This document shows positions 36,427 to 49,048 of a DNA stretch of 64,000 nt, one piece after another (position 1 is the first letter of the stretch; each line of letters starts with the position of its first letter). The translations under genes were made by a program, and so were the position numbers. The notes under the pieces are model-generated. The model saw nothing but the letters and a program-made list of their open reading frames with translations, had not been told where the DNA came from and did not search any database. The stretch is from positions 196,469,001 through 196,533,000 of the forward strand of contig CM032229.1 in assembly GCA_019009955.1 (NCBI GenBank), given 5' to 3'. Origin of the DNA: Riptortus pedestris. Its lineage: Eukaryota; Arthropoda; Insecta; Hemiptera; Alydidae.

Positions 36427-37061
36427 GCTCTAGCGGTCGCAATTTTCGTTTGATCGTTACCAAACTCGATATTTAATCGTTTTATGCAAAAATAAAGATC
36501 GAGTTCGTTAATGGCGGAAATCGGACCAGTCGGAGGGGGGGGGGGTTTAGAGGAGAAGAATCAATCTTATTACAAATTAAATTTACTATAAATAATGTTA
36601 TATACAGTTATTCTGTATCTTGAATATTAACCGAGATATTTGCATTTTTCTGTTTTCAGCCATCAGCAAACCGCCACTTCTATGTTACATAAACAATACT
36701 CTTGTACATAATAAATCACATTATTCGTATAATTTCATTGATTGAGATAAAAATTATTCTGAATCATTATTAATTACAGTACTAGATATAGTAAATAGGT
36801 CTCAATAAAATTAATATGTTATATTCTGATATATTTCAGTAATTTTTTTAAAATAAAAAATTTTTTTCCCCGGTAGACCAGTTTGTTTACATTTCTAACC
36901 CAACGCTTCCTGTCGGCAGGTTATTGAAATTGGATGAAACATTCCGTTTGTATTTATTCACGGTGGTGTTATGTTAGCAGTATGTGTATTAATTATTACT
37001 AAACTTCACGTGGGAAATCAGCTTAGTTTATGCAGCCCCTGCGTGACGGACTTTTTTTTTT
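36426..37061 (-). repeat. Dispersed repeat family C, copy 4
   Basis: Opens CGCTCTAGCGGTCGC, includes a G11 run at about 36535, and ends TGCAGCCCCTGCGTGACGG plus T9. The interior is shared with copy 3 (for example AACCCAACGCTTCCTGTCGG). Confidence 0.6.
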
Positions 37062-37570
37062 ATATCAAGACTTCAAGGTGTTCAATTACACTTACCTCCA
37101 CGAGATAATGTTTTTGGGAAATAGCTAATCGTAAAGGGTAACTTTTGGGGACTAATAGAATACAAATTTAAAGAATAAATGAAAATGTCTTCCTAATCTG
37201 CCCCTCTCCACTTTTTGACTCACCGTTTTTGAATAATTCAAACCATAATCATGGATAGATTAATGAAAATTAAATATCATCTATAATGAACATATTTTCT
37301 GTCAAAAACCAATTCGATCACATATAGCTTATGCATACTTATGTCCATAAGATTATGTTAGTAATAGAAAATCGCAAAGGAAATCACTGCCAGTAATGCC
37401 AGCATTTCACAGGAAATGTGTAATCTCAATTAGCTTTATTAGCCTCCCGTCAATTTCCGCTCCCACATGAGAGTTATCAAGATTGTTTTCCTTAAATTAT
37501 GGATTCAAAATATTATTTTAATATTTACCTGATGGAATTAAATAATAGTGGTATGCTAAAAATAATTTCA
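37062..37570 (-). mobile_element. B-type Helitron-like interior fragment
   Basis: Interior sequence matching 14210-14500 and 63130-63600 (CACTTTTTGACTCACCG, AACCATAATCATGGATAG, TTTCCGCTCCCACATGAGAG). Neither terminus is present. It abuts family C at its left. Confidence 0.5.
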
Positions 37571-38321
37571 TTTATATTTTTAAAAAATCCGTTACGTAAT
37601 CTAAGCAGATTGAGTTATACTTATAATAGACAAATCTCCATGCGAGAGCCGAACATTTACGATTCTCAGCCTTTAAAAATCTTTTACTTGAGTGGACTAG
37701 TTGATGTTTAAAATAATTTACTAACATATATTCTAGTAACTGGATCTTTTAATTTATTGCTTGGTTAGTTTCAATGTTATTAACTTTAATTTGTTTGTAC
37801 AATAGTAGGCATTACTGTTTTCAATGTTTTGAACATTTCATCTTATTATAGAAAATTGTTCTTTGTATTTTGTTAATTACGCAGAAACATTACTATTTTA
37901 AAATGTAAACGATCATATCTCAATTTTAAGGAACTATTATGAATTTATTTTTAATGGAATCTAATTTTAACATGATTTATTTCAAGTAAAATATATTCGA
38001 CTAAAGTAATTTGCATCATTTACAGATATATACCGTTTTAATAATTTTGTATTCACCAAATAAATCTGAAAACGGCTTATATTGATCGTATTACAGCTGG
38101 TCGGCCCCAAACCATGGGTCCTAGTGACGTCGCATTCTGATTAGCTATTCGCCACATGGCCCTACCTTATATTATACCTACCTTGGTAACTACTAGAGGT
38201 TCTCATTACTAGCTTTATTATAAAACCACAACCTGAGCTGTCGGTTGCCCAAAAAACACACTTGCAGTTGCTACGGCATAGACACAATAACTCTCGGGAT
38301 ACGCTTAGATATTTATAAACA
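37571..38321. other. Unassigned region before the 30-bp satellite
   Basis: AT-rich up to about 38080, then a more GC-balanced 150 bp (CCATGGGTCCTAGTGACGTC, CCACATGGCCCTACC) and a TATTATAAAACC motif at 38216. This composition resembles promoter or element-terminal DNA, but nothing identifies it. No reliable coding region. Confidence 0.4.
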
Positions 38322-41300
38322 TCTCGCATACTATTACACAGTCATAGCTCATCTCACATTCTATAATAGATTTATAGCTCATCACGCATACTATTACACA
38401 GTCATAGCTCATCTCACATACTATTACACAGTCATAGCTCATCTCACATTCTATAATAGATTTATAGCTCATCACGCATACTATTACACAGTCATAGCTC
38501 ATCTCACATACTATTACACAGTCATAGCTCATCTCACATTCTATAATAGATTTATAGCTCATCACGCATACTATTACACAGTCATAGCTCATCTCACATA
38601 CTATTACACAGTCATAGCTCATCTCACATTCTATAATAGATTTATAGCTCATCACGCATACTATTACACAGTCATAGCTCATTTCACATACTATTACACA
38701 GTCATAGCTCATCTCACATTCTATAATAGATTTATAGCTCATCACGCATACTATTACACAGTCATAGCTCATCTCACATACTATTACACAGTCATAGCTC
38801 ATCTCACATTCTATAATAGATTTATAGCTCATCACGCATACTATTACACAGTCATAGCTCATCTCACATACTATTACACAGTCATAGCTCATCTCACATT
38901 CTATAATAGATTTATAGCTCATCACGCATACTATTACACAGTCATAGCTCATCTCGCATACTATTACACAGTGACAGCTCATCTCACATTCTATAATAGA
39001 TTTATAGCTCATCTCACATACTATTACACAGTCATAGCTCATTTCACATACTATTACACAGTCATAGCTCATCTCACATTCTATAATAGATTTATAGCTC
39101 ATCACGCATACTATTACACAGTCATAGCTCATCTCACATTCTATAATAGATTTATAGCTCATCACGCATACTATTACACAGTCATAGCTCATCTCACATA
39201 CTATTACACAGTCATAGCTCATCTCACATTCTATAATAGATTTATAGCTCATCACGCATACTATTACACAGTCATAGCTCATCACGCATACTATTACACA
39301 GTCATAGCTCATCTCACATACTATTACACAGTCATAGCTCATCTCACATTCTATAATAGATTTATAGCTCATCACGCATACTATTACACAGTCATAGCTC
39401 ATCTCACATACTATTACACAGTCATAGCTCATCTCACATACTATTACACAGTCATAGCTCATCTCACATTCTATAATAGATTTATAGCTCATCACGCATA
39501 CTATTACACAGTCATAGCTCATCACGCATACTATTACACAGTCATAGCTCATCTCACATACTATTACACAGTCATAGCTCATCTCACATTCTATAATAGA
39601 TTTATAGCTCATCACGCATACTATTACACAGTCATAGCTCATCTCACATACTATTACACAGTCATAGCTCATCTCACATTCTATAATAGATTTATAGCTC
39701 ATCACGCATACTATTACACAGTCATAGCTCATCTCACATACTATTACACAGTCATAGCTCATCTCACATTCTATAATAGATTTATAGCTCATCACGCATA
39801 CTATTACACAGTCATAGCTCATCTCACATACTATTACACAGTCATAGCTCATCTCACATACTATTACACAGTCATAGCTCATCTCACATACTATTACACA
39901 GTCATAGCTCATCTCACATTCTATAATAGATTTATAGCTCATCACGCATACTATTACACAGTCATAGCTCATCTCACATACTATTACACAGTCATAGCTC
40001 ATTTCACATACTATTACACAGTCATAGCTCATCTCACATACTATTACACAGTCATAGCTCATCTCTCATTTTATTATAGATATATAGCTCATCTCACATA
40101 CTATTACACAGTCATAGCTCATCTCACATACTATTACACAGTCATAGCTCATCTCACATACTATTACACAGTCATAGCTCATCTCACAGTTTATAATAGA
40201 TATATAGCTCATCTCACTTACTATTACACAGTCATAGCTCATCTCACATACTATTACACAGTCATAGCTCATCTCACATACTATTACACAGTCATAGCTC
40301 ATCTCACATACTATTACACAGTCATAGCTCATCTCACATTCTATAATAGATTTATAGCTCATCTCACATTCTATAATAGATTTATAGCTCATCTCACATT
40401 CTATAATAGATTTATAGCTCATCTCACATTCTATAATAGATTTATAGCTCATCTCACATTCTATAATAGATTTATAGCTCATCTCATATTCTTTAATAGT
40501 TTTATAGCTCATCTCACATTCTATAATAGATTTATAGCTCATTTCACATACACTATTACACTGTCATAGCTCATCTCACATACTATTACACAGTAATAGC
40601 TCATCTCATATACTATTACACAGTCATAGCTCATCTCACATACTATTACACAGTCATAGCTCATCTCACATTTTATAATAGAAATATAGCTCATCTCACA
40701 TACTATTACACAGTCATAGCTCATCTCACATACTATTACACAGTCATTGCTCATCTCACATTCTATAATAGATTTATAGCTCATCTCACATTTTATAATA
40801 GATATGTAGCTCATCTCACATTCTATTACACAGTCATAGCTCATCTCACATTTTATAATAGATATATAGCTCATCTCACATACTATTACACAGTCATAGC
40901 TCATCTCACATACTATTACACAATCATAGCTCACCTCACATACTATTACACAATCATAGCTCACCTCACATACTATTACACAGTCATAGCTCACCACACA
41001 TACTATTAAACAGTCATAGCTCATCTCACATTTTATAATAGATATATAGCTCATCTCACATACTATTACACAGTCATAGCTCATCTCACATACTATTACA
41101 CAGTCATAGCTCATCTCACAGTTTATAATAGATATATAGCTCATCTCACTTACTATTACACAGTCATAGCTCATCTCACATACTATTACACAGTCATAGC
41201 TCATCTCACATACTATTACACAGTCATAGCTCATCTCACATACTATTACACAGTCATAGCTCATCTCACATACTATTACACAGGCATTGCTCATCTCACA

Positions 41301-41355
41301 TTCTATAATAGATTTACAGCTCATCTCACATTCTATTATACATCTATTGCTCATC
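38322..41355 (+). repeat. 30-bp satellite, about 101 copies, two monomer types
   Basis: Monomer P is CATACTATTACACAGTCATA + GCTCATCTCA. Monomer Q is CATTCTATAATAGATTTATA + GCTCATCACG. They share the GCTCAT core. Over much of 38330-40000 they alternate as P-Q-P (90-bp higher-order pattern), while 40330-40545 is a run of Q-like copies. The period is divisible by 3 and there are no stops, so both strands are open for long distances: 774 codons on plus (38245-40569), 585, 158 and 282 on minus. A 2-bp insertion near 40550 breaks the plus frame. The right edge is about 25 bp from an AKR splice donor. Confidence 0.95.
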
Positions 41356-41380
41356 TCTATGGTATTGACTTTATGAGTAC

Positions 41381-41581
41381 CTTCCAAAGATCCAGATGGT
41401 TTATCTTCAAATCTAATTCCAATTTACCGTTCTCATTTCTTGGGAAGAACTCTCCGTTCCTGTTCACAAATCCACACGGCATATGTATCAGATATAAGTC
41501 GACATATTCTAACTGCAACGCCTCCAGTGACTTTTTTATGTACTCCTCAACATATTCTGCCCTGAGGGCTATGTGTGGAAG
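41381..41581 (-). CDS. Aldo-keto reductase, exon with catalytic His (LIHMP)
   Basis: 67 codons in phase 0 at both ends. Acceptor CTCTCCATTCTAG|CTT (AG at 41582-41583). Donor AAG|GTACTC at 41380, a weak but canonical GT. The product reads LPHIALRAEYVEEYIKKSLE, then LEYVDLYLIHMPCGF, then NHLDLWK. In the AKR family VDLYLIH.P places the catalytic His of the Asp-Tyr-Lys-His tetrad, and the helix ending LWK joins directly to AMEA in the next exon, 23 kb away. The reaction is NADPH-dependent reduction of a carbonyl, expected cytosolic; the substrate cannot be told. The catalytic Lys (in TKL) and the Asp/Tyr pair belong to upstream exons, which I did not find to the right within the window. Confidence 0.92.
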
Positions 41582-41619
41582 CTAGAATGGAGAGAATGAC
41601 TGATTATATTTTTATAGCT

Positions 41620-42373
41620 ACTTCCGTTACGTAGGGGCTGCGTAAGCTAAGCAGATTTCCCTAGCGAAGGTTTACAATAGATAAAATTCCATACTGGTAA
41701 TACCATCGCGAATATTAAGTGAATAAATTCAAAGGGTAATGAGAAACCTTTCAGATACAGGTTAATAACTGTACAACGGAAATCGACTTTTGTAAACAAA
41801 CAGGCCAGCCAATCTGAATTTGCCAACCTGAAGGAAAGAAAAACCTTTAATAAAATATATCTGAATATAACATATTAATTTTGTTGAAAATTATTTAGTA
41901 GAGCTAATGCTGTAATTTGTAATATATTAGAATAATTTTAATCTCAATTACTTCAATTTTAGTAATCCATGAACAATAAAAGGGAGGGGGGGGGTTATTT
42001 ACATTACGTATTTGCATATATCTCACCAAGTAAAAATTTAATGAAAACAATATTCCATATTTTACCTTGTAATAACGAGGTTCATGATATACCAGCTTAT
42101 TATTAATATAACATGACTGGGAGTGGAGGTTTACTGAAAGCGTATAAGTAATAATCATACGAAAAATATGTATAGAACAATATTTATAGTAAATTTACTT
42201 TGCAAAAAGATTGTTTGCATATAGTTTTTCGATTCGACGTATAGTAACAAAGATATTACGAATTTTCGAAATCCCCCCCTCTATACCCCCTGGTCCTAAT
42301 TCAGCCGTTAACGAACTTGATCTTGAGTTTGGTAACGAATAAACAATAATTGCGTCCCCTAGAGCGGTAACAG

Positions 42374-42375
<2 letters not shown>
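41620..42375 (+). repeat. Dispersed repeat family C, copy 5
   Basis: Starts CTTCCGTTACGTAGGGGCTGC about 40 bp upstream of the AKR acceptor and ends CTAGAGCGGTAACAGCAATA at a TA tract (42376-42411). The interior has diverged, with a G9 run near 41988. Confidence 0.58.
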
Positions 42376-42412
<37 letters not shown>

Positions 42413-42436
42413 TAGATAGAAAAGGGGGAGATTGAC

Positions 42437-42620
42437 TCAAGCACAAAACAACCCAAAAATCGAACGAGTAAATAAGCATTAAAATTTGGTTTTTATGTTA
42501 TGTTTTTTGGATAAAGAAAATTTCTGAAAAAATTTTCTTTATCCAAAAAACATAACATAAAAACCAATTTTTAATGCTTTTTTATGAGTTCGATTTTTTT
42601 TTATTTTTTTTTGTGCTTGA
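42437..42620. repeat. Inverted duplication at the 3' end of a mariner copy
   Basis: Arms of about 90 bp, 42437-42523 and 42530-42620, complementary over TCAAGCACAAAA...CGAAC...GCATTAAAAATT and GGTTTTTATGTTATGTTTTT. The inner about 38 bp are nearly perfect, around a spacer of a few bases (CTGAA). The right arm is the distal part of the mariner coding region and its continuation, so the mariner's end has been copied back on itself. Confidence 0.8.
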
Positions 42621-43520
42621 ACGAAACAGTGCTGGAAGTCTTTTTCTGTCAGCTCCTTCAGGACGCGTGCCGCTTTCTCTTTCACAGCTTCAACAGACTC
42701 AAATCTTGTTCCTTTTAATGCAGATTTTACCTTAGGAAACAGATAGAAGTCGCACGGCGCAAGATCCGGAGAATAAGGCGGATGGTCTAACACTGGGATG
42801 CTGAATTTGGCTAGAAAGCTCTTAACGGACAATGCGGAATGAGCCGGCGCATTGTCTTGGTGGAGAACCCATGACTTGTCCTTCCACAATTCAGGTCGTT
42901 TTTTCCTTATTCTTTCGCGGAGTTCAGCAAGAACGTGAAGATAGTAATGTTGATTAATCGTTTGACCTTCAGGAACCCAGTGAAGGTTCACAATCCCATG
43001 AATATCGAAAAAAACAATCAACATTGCTTTGAATTCTGATTTGCTCATTCGAGCTTTTTTGGCTCTCGGTGAAGGTGGGCTCTTCCAGTGCATGGATTGG
43101 CGCTTTGTTTCAGGATCATACATAAAAAACCATGATTCGTCACATGTTATTATCCTTTCCAGTAAGTTTGGGTCATTTTCAATGGCATTCAAAGTGTCAG
43201 TACAAAAATTTTTGCGAGCTTCCAGTTGTTCAAATGTGAGAATTTTAGCCACCATATTGGCACACACTTTTTGCATATTAAAATTGTTATGTAATATTTG
43301 CCGTACGGATTCTTTATCAATTCGTACAGTTTCAGCAATCGCACGAATAGTTAACCGACGGTCAGATCGAATCAGATTACTGATTTTTTCGATATTGTCA
43401 TCCCTTTTCGTCTTGGAAGGGCGACCCGGGCGTGAATCATCTTGAACATCTTCTCGGCCATCTTGAAAACACTTAAACCACTCAAAAACACGTGCACGCG
43501 ATAGACATTCACTAATTTCG
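42539..43520 (-). pseudogene. mariner transposase (DD34D), N-terminally truncated
   Basis: Open on the minus strand from about 43520. The HTH region reads LSRARVFEWFKCFQDGRED, then RPGRPSKTKR, RLTIRAIAETVRIDKESVR. The catalytic core follows: IITCDESWFFMYDPE (first Asp), VLHQDNAPAHSAL (second Asp) and HPPYSPDLAPCDFYLF (third Asp). The last two are separated by 34 residues, the mariner spacing. The triad is intact. The first about 35 residues are missing: at about 43515 the sequence switches to family D. The C terminus after DFQHCFVQAQ is abnormal (lysine-rich, from A runs) and runs into the inverted duplication. Neither a TIR pair nor TA duplication is visible, so the copy should be immobile. 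Confidence 0.88.
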
Positions 43521-43640
43521 AAAACAGCGTCATGAATACGATCTCAATAGCTGATTTCCCCTAAGGGAAATCCGCTAATAGCGATATTTCGTTTCGTATT
43601 GGTTTTTCAGCAAATGTGCATAAAACAACAAGGACAATAA
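43521..43640 (+). repeat. Family D end with imperfect palindrome, then Helitron-like fragment
   Basis: TCATGAATACGATCTCAATA followed by GATTTCCCCTAAGGGAAATC (43553-43572), one base off the palindrome at 36265. Then a short Helitron-like module fragment (AGCGATATTTCGTTTCGTAT). Confidence 0.5.
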
Positions 43641-44305
43641 GTGCATAAACTCAATATGATTTTAGTTTGCAGGGAGGGCTACAATATCTTACCTTCCCTA
43701 AGGCTACCCCTAAAAATTTAATTATTTTTAGAATATCACTGTTATTTGCTTACAACAGAAATATAAATAATTAGAAAATATGTTTTCTTAATGTTTTAAA
43801 TAAATAATAAGCAATGTTGATGATGAAGTAGGGGGCGGAAGTTGTCGGGAGGATAACTTGTGCACGTATATAATTGTACGTATAATAATGTAAACGTATA
43901 ATTGTGTAAACTTATTTCCTGTGAAATGATGGAATTGCATAATACGAATTTACTATTATTTATATAACTATGCTCACATTCATCGATTGATTTCTGACAG
44001 GAAATATGTACATTAAAAATAATATTTAATTATAGCAAATCCTATCCATGATTATGATTTGAATTATTCAGTTTGTGTCAAACATTCGAGATGGATTGAC
44101 TAGGAACTAATTTTCATTTATGCTTCAAAACTAAAATTTCTATTCTATAAGTCTCCTACCTGACCCTCACGTGAAATCAATACGCCCAAACGGGAAGTGT
44201 AGTTGTACACATTGAAGCCTTGCCAAAAAAAAAAAAAAAAAAAAAAAATACCATCATCATTCAGTTGCTAATGATATCCCTAGCGAAGCCGGGTACCTAA
44301 GCTAG
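43641..44305 (+). mobile_element. B-type Helitron-like element, 5' truncated
   Basis: B-type interior in sense orientation (GATGAAGTAGGGGGCGGAAG, later CATGATTATGATTTGAATTA), an A24 run at about 44227-44250, then the 3' end CCCTAGCGAAGCCGGGTACC and CTAG at 44302-44305. The 5' TC end is missing. Confidence 0.6.
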
Positions 44306-44331
44306 TACATCTATCTATCTATATACATATA

Positions 44332-46776
44332 CTAGCTCAGATACCCGGCTTCGCCGCTCGAATTTTTATTTCAGGCCTCCCTTATAACCCCCACTCCCGT
44401 TTGAACTTTAATAAAGCTTATAATCATGGAAAACTCTCGTTTTAGTTTATATCTCGTTTATACATTGTTATAAGACAAAAGTGAATATTACAAAAGTTAC
44501 TTTAAATACCACCAATGCACTAATACCATCCAGTCCAGCTGCCTTCCCTTCTTTCAGATGTTTTGTTGCCTCTATCACTTTCTCTTCGAGAATACTGCCT
44601 TCTTCATCATCTTCTCCTTGCTGACCATCAATTTCCAGCCACTCCTGAATAGCTCCTCTCTCCTGCTCCCTATATAGGCTTTCATAAAAGCTTTTTACTC
44701 TCTGCAGTATTTGTTCTCTGTCTCTGATTTCTTTTCCTTCGGGGTCATTGATGGTGCATATCAAAATTTGCTTGCCAGTCCGCTGCTTCATTTTATTCTT
44801 CAAGAGCTCTTGTTAGGTTTTCTAGCATATAGTTTTCTAACCAAATTGATATTTTTTTCCTTATCGTCTTACTCAATTCAGTGTACTCTATTTTGCGACC
44901 ATCGATCTTCATTTTTCTTCTTTTATTTAACATGTTCTTGATATCTCTTGGAAGGTGTCTACAGTTGTGCTCTTTGTGGCTTTCTTCCATTACTACTTCC
45001 CTCCTAGCTTCTTTTATGATGTCTATGATTTTATTCAGTAAGGTATTCACATTGGAATCAAATTCAATGGTGGACGCCTTTTCTTTTATTATCTCTTCAA
45101 AGTTCGCTATTGTCAAGGCGATGGTAGAGTACCTTGTATTTAATTTTTTCGTTTTCTTCTCTTTCTTCAAGGGAATTATTGAACTCAGTTAAGCACCAAC
45201 AGGTCTATGGTCACTTCCAATATCTATTTCAGAAACTGTTTGGACATTTCTCACCAGATCCTTTCTATGAGTTATTATGAAATCAATTTCATTTTTAGTT
45301 CTGGTGTCTGGACTTATCCAGGTCCACTTAAGATAAGGTGATTTTTTGAAGAATGTATTCATGATAAAGAGGATCATGGAAAGCCATGATTTCCTAAAGA
45401 TTTCTTCATGCATTTTTGGCCCACCTTAGCGTTGAAATCTCCCATGATGACAGTGAGCCTAGAAGGATGTTTTTCGATTACTCTTTGAAGATTTAGATAA
45501 AATTCCTCCACTACTTCGTCATCTGTCTCTGTTGTCGCGGCATAAACTTGTACAATTTTTAGCCTGTTGTTGTAATAAATTAAGTCTATAAATGAAATGC
45601 GATTTGAAAAACTATTTATTCTTATAATTCTGGAAATGGAATAACTATTTATTAGAAAGCCTGTACCACCTCCACTTTTTTCATCCCCGCTGTAATAAAA
45701 TTTTATGTTTTCATTAATTTGCATTAAGCATTCCCCAAGTCATCTGACTTCGCACAGTCACTGCTAGTTTATGTTTTGTATTTCAATCAGTAGTTCCTCA
45801 AGCCTTCCTTCTTCTCTTAGTGTTCTGCAGTTGTAAGTAAGAAAGTCCCAATACGCCTTGTCTTTACCAGGTTGTCCGTCTTTGGGTGATTGCTCTTTTT
45901 CGTTGTCGACTTCTGACTCGTGACATTTTTCCCCACCAGTAGCGTCCTCCCTCTTTTTTTCTAGGATAGTAATCCTTCAAACTATTTCTTTTAATTCCTT
46001 TAGCATTTTTAGGTGGTTTCATTATTGGAGAATCCTTTGCTTCTTCATATTTTGCTACTCTAGATGTCTCTATTGGAGAGTTGTTTTCACTCCTAGATCT
46101 AATAAGCCAACTAGTTTCTGATAACTGCAGTTCTTCTAATGTCGTCATCTTTCCATCGATCATCAGCTTGTCATATTTCATTTGTACTTCTGAGCCAGAC
46201 TATTTGTAGCTGATTAAGTATGGGAAAAGCTTGTTCCTGATTTCTCTCACTTTCTGGGGAAGATCCGCTTTTCTCCCTTATAACCCAGGGACCCGAGTTT
46301 TGCTAAGTTCAATCCTTAGTGTCCAACAAAATTGTTGGCTTCCGCTTTAGATTTTAGTGTATATCTCGTTTATACTTTTCTATACGACAAAAGTGTATAT
46401 AACAAACGTTACTCTAAATAACAAAATAAACAACTTTTCTTATGTGCATATTTACCGAAAAACCAATAGAAAACGAAATATCGCTATTTTTAATTTCTGG
46501 CTACCCCTTATAACCCCACTCCTGGTCGTCTCAGAGGATATTAATATAGCCTAAAGTCTAAGTTGGGTTAGTAGTATTATACATACCAAGTTTCATAAAA
46601 TTCGGTTCAGCCGTTTATGCATGAAAAGGTAACAAACAAACAAACAAACAAACATGCACGAGAGAAACAAAATGCAGTTATGGTGTGTATGACATGTGAA
46701 ACGAAAAGTTATCGTGAAATTTCGCGAAAAAAATCAATGTACAGACAGAGGTTACAATTTTATATATATACATAGA
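44332..46776 (-). mobile_element. Helitron-like element enclosing an RTE fragment
   Basis: CTAG is at 44332-44335. The 5' TC is read from GA at 46775-46776 (TCTATGTATATA on the minus strand). Family sequence occupies 44332-44507 and about 46265-46776. The middle 1.75 kb is RTE LINE. The two family parts overlap in content rather than being complementary halves, so this is not a simple insertion with target duplication. Confidence 0.6.
44508..46262 (-). pseudogene. RTE-type LINE fragment: endonuclease and start of reverse transcriptase
   Basis: Read on the minus strand, pieces in several frames give, in order: a basic N-terminal region (45864-46181); endonuclease start TYNCRTL...ELLIEIQN (about 45780-45850); endonuclease core with VYAATTETDDEVVEEFY and GDFNAKVG (45374-45724); WTWISPDTRTKNEIDFI and SDHRPVG (45189-45413); a linker (44793-45170); and the RT start LKEGKAAGLDGI (44468-44803). 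The endonuclease motifs and the linker are typical of the RTE clade. The rest of RT is absent and at least four frame changes are needed, so it is a dead fragment truncated at its 3' side at about 44508. Confidence 0.8.
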
Positions 46777-47934
<1,158 letters not shown>

Positions 47935-49012
47935 CTAGCTCAGATACCCGGCTTCGCCCGGGAATTCATTTGAGGCTGAATGGTGATGGTATTTTTTAGC
48001 AGGCTTTACATTGCACAATATTTTGACATTTACCCGTCCCAGTGCTTAGGATTGATACCCGTCGTTGCCGGTGATTTTCTAATAATAGAATTATTTGTTC
48101 GATAATTCTTCACAGTCTTCGATATTTTTATATTTCCCGTTTCTTATACATGTAAATATGGTGAATTTTTATTTCAGGCCTCCCTTATAACTCCCCTCCC
48201 GTTCGAACCTAAAAATTTTAATATAACTTATAATCATGGAAGAATTAATGCTAATTGACATACCGAGTTTTGTTAAGGTCGGTTCAGCCGTTAGTGCCAG
48301 CTAAAGTTTTAACGTATAACTCATTTATACTTAGGTATACGACAAAAGTGTATATAACAAAAGTTACTCCAAATAACAAAATAAACAACTTTTGTTACGT
48401 TTATATTTGCGGAAAAACCAATAGGAAACGAAATATCGCTATTTTTAATTTCAGGCTTCCCTTATAACCCCCACTCCTGCCCGTCCATAGAAATGTTGGT
48501 ATGGCTTATTATAATGAAGGCCTCACTGCTAACACACATACCGAGTTTTATTTAGTTCGGTTGAGTCTTTTTTGGCAAATAATATTGTTGACTCCCGCTA
48601 TAATTTTTAGCGTATAACGCATTTAAACTTCGGTATACGACAAAAGTGTACATAACAAAAGTTACGCTAAATAACAAAATAAACAACTTTTGTTATGTGC
48701 ATATTTGCCGAAAAACCAATATAAAACGAAATATCGCTATTTTTAATTTCAGGCTTCCCTTATAACCCCCACTCCTGTTCGTCTCAGAGAAAATTAATAT
48801 AGCCTAAAGTCTAAGTTGGGTTAGTAATAATGTACATACCAAGTTTCATGAAATTCGGTTCAGCCGTTTATGCGTGAAAAGGTAACAAACAAACAAACAA
48901 ACAAACAAACATACACGAAAGAAACAAAATGCAGTTATGGTGTCTATGACATGTGAAACGAAAAGTTATCGTGAAATTTCGCGAAATAAATCAATGTACA
49001 GACAGAGGTTAC

Positions 49013-49030
<18 letters not shown>
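47935..49030 (-). mobile_element. Helitron-like element, 3' end intact
   Basis: CTAG at 47935-47938, hairpin GCTTCGCCCGGG nearby, modules near 48180, 48465 and 48765, (CAAA)n at 48887-48911, and a 5' block meeting the next, opposite copy through a shared TA tract centred at about 49031. Confidence 0.68.

Positions 49031-49048
<18 letters not shown>

Noticed and set aside
38245..40569. 774-codon open frame on the plus strand
   Set aside because: It is the 30-bp satellite read in a stop-free frame. The opposite strand is equally open, and the sequence is a decapeptide repeat without any domain.
40539..41387. 282-codon minus-strand frame starting in the AKR exon
   Set aside because: Its first codons use a different frame from the AKR exon and the rest is satellite, so read-through would not extend the enzyme.
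43029..43445. 138-codon plus-strand frame
   Set aside because: It is antisense to the mariner transposase, whose motifs are clear on the minus strand.
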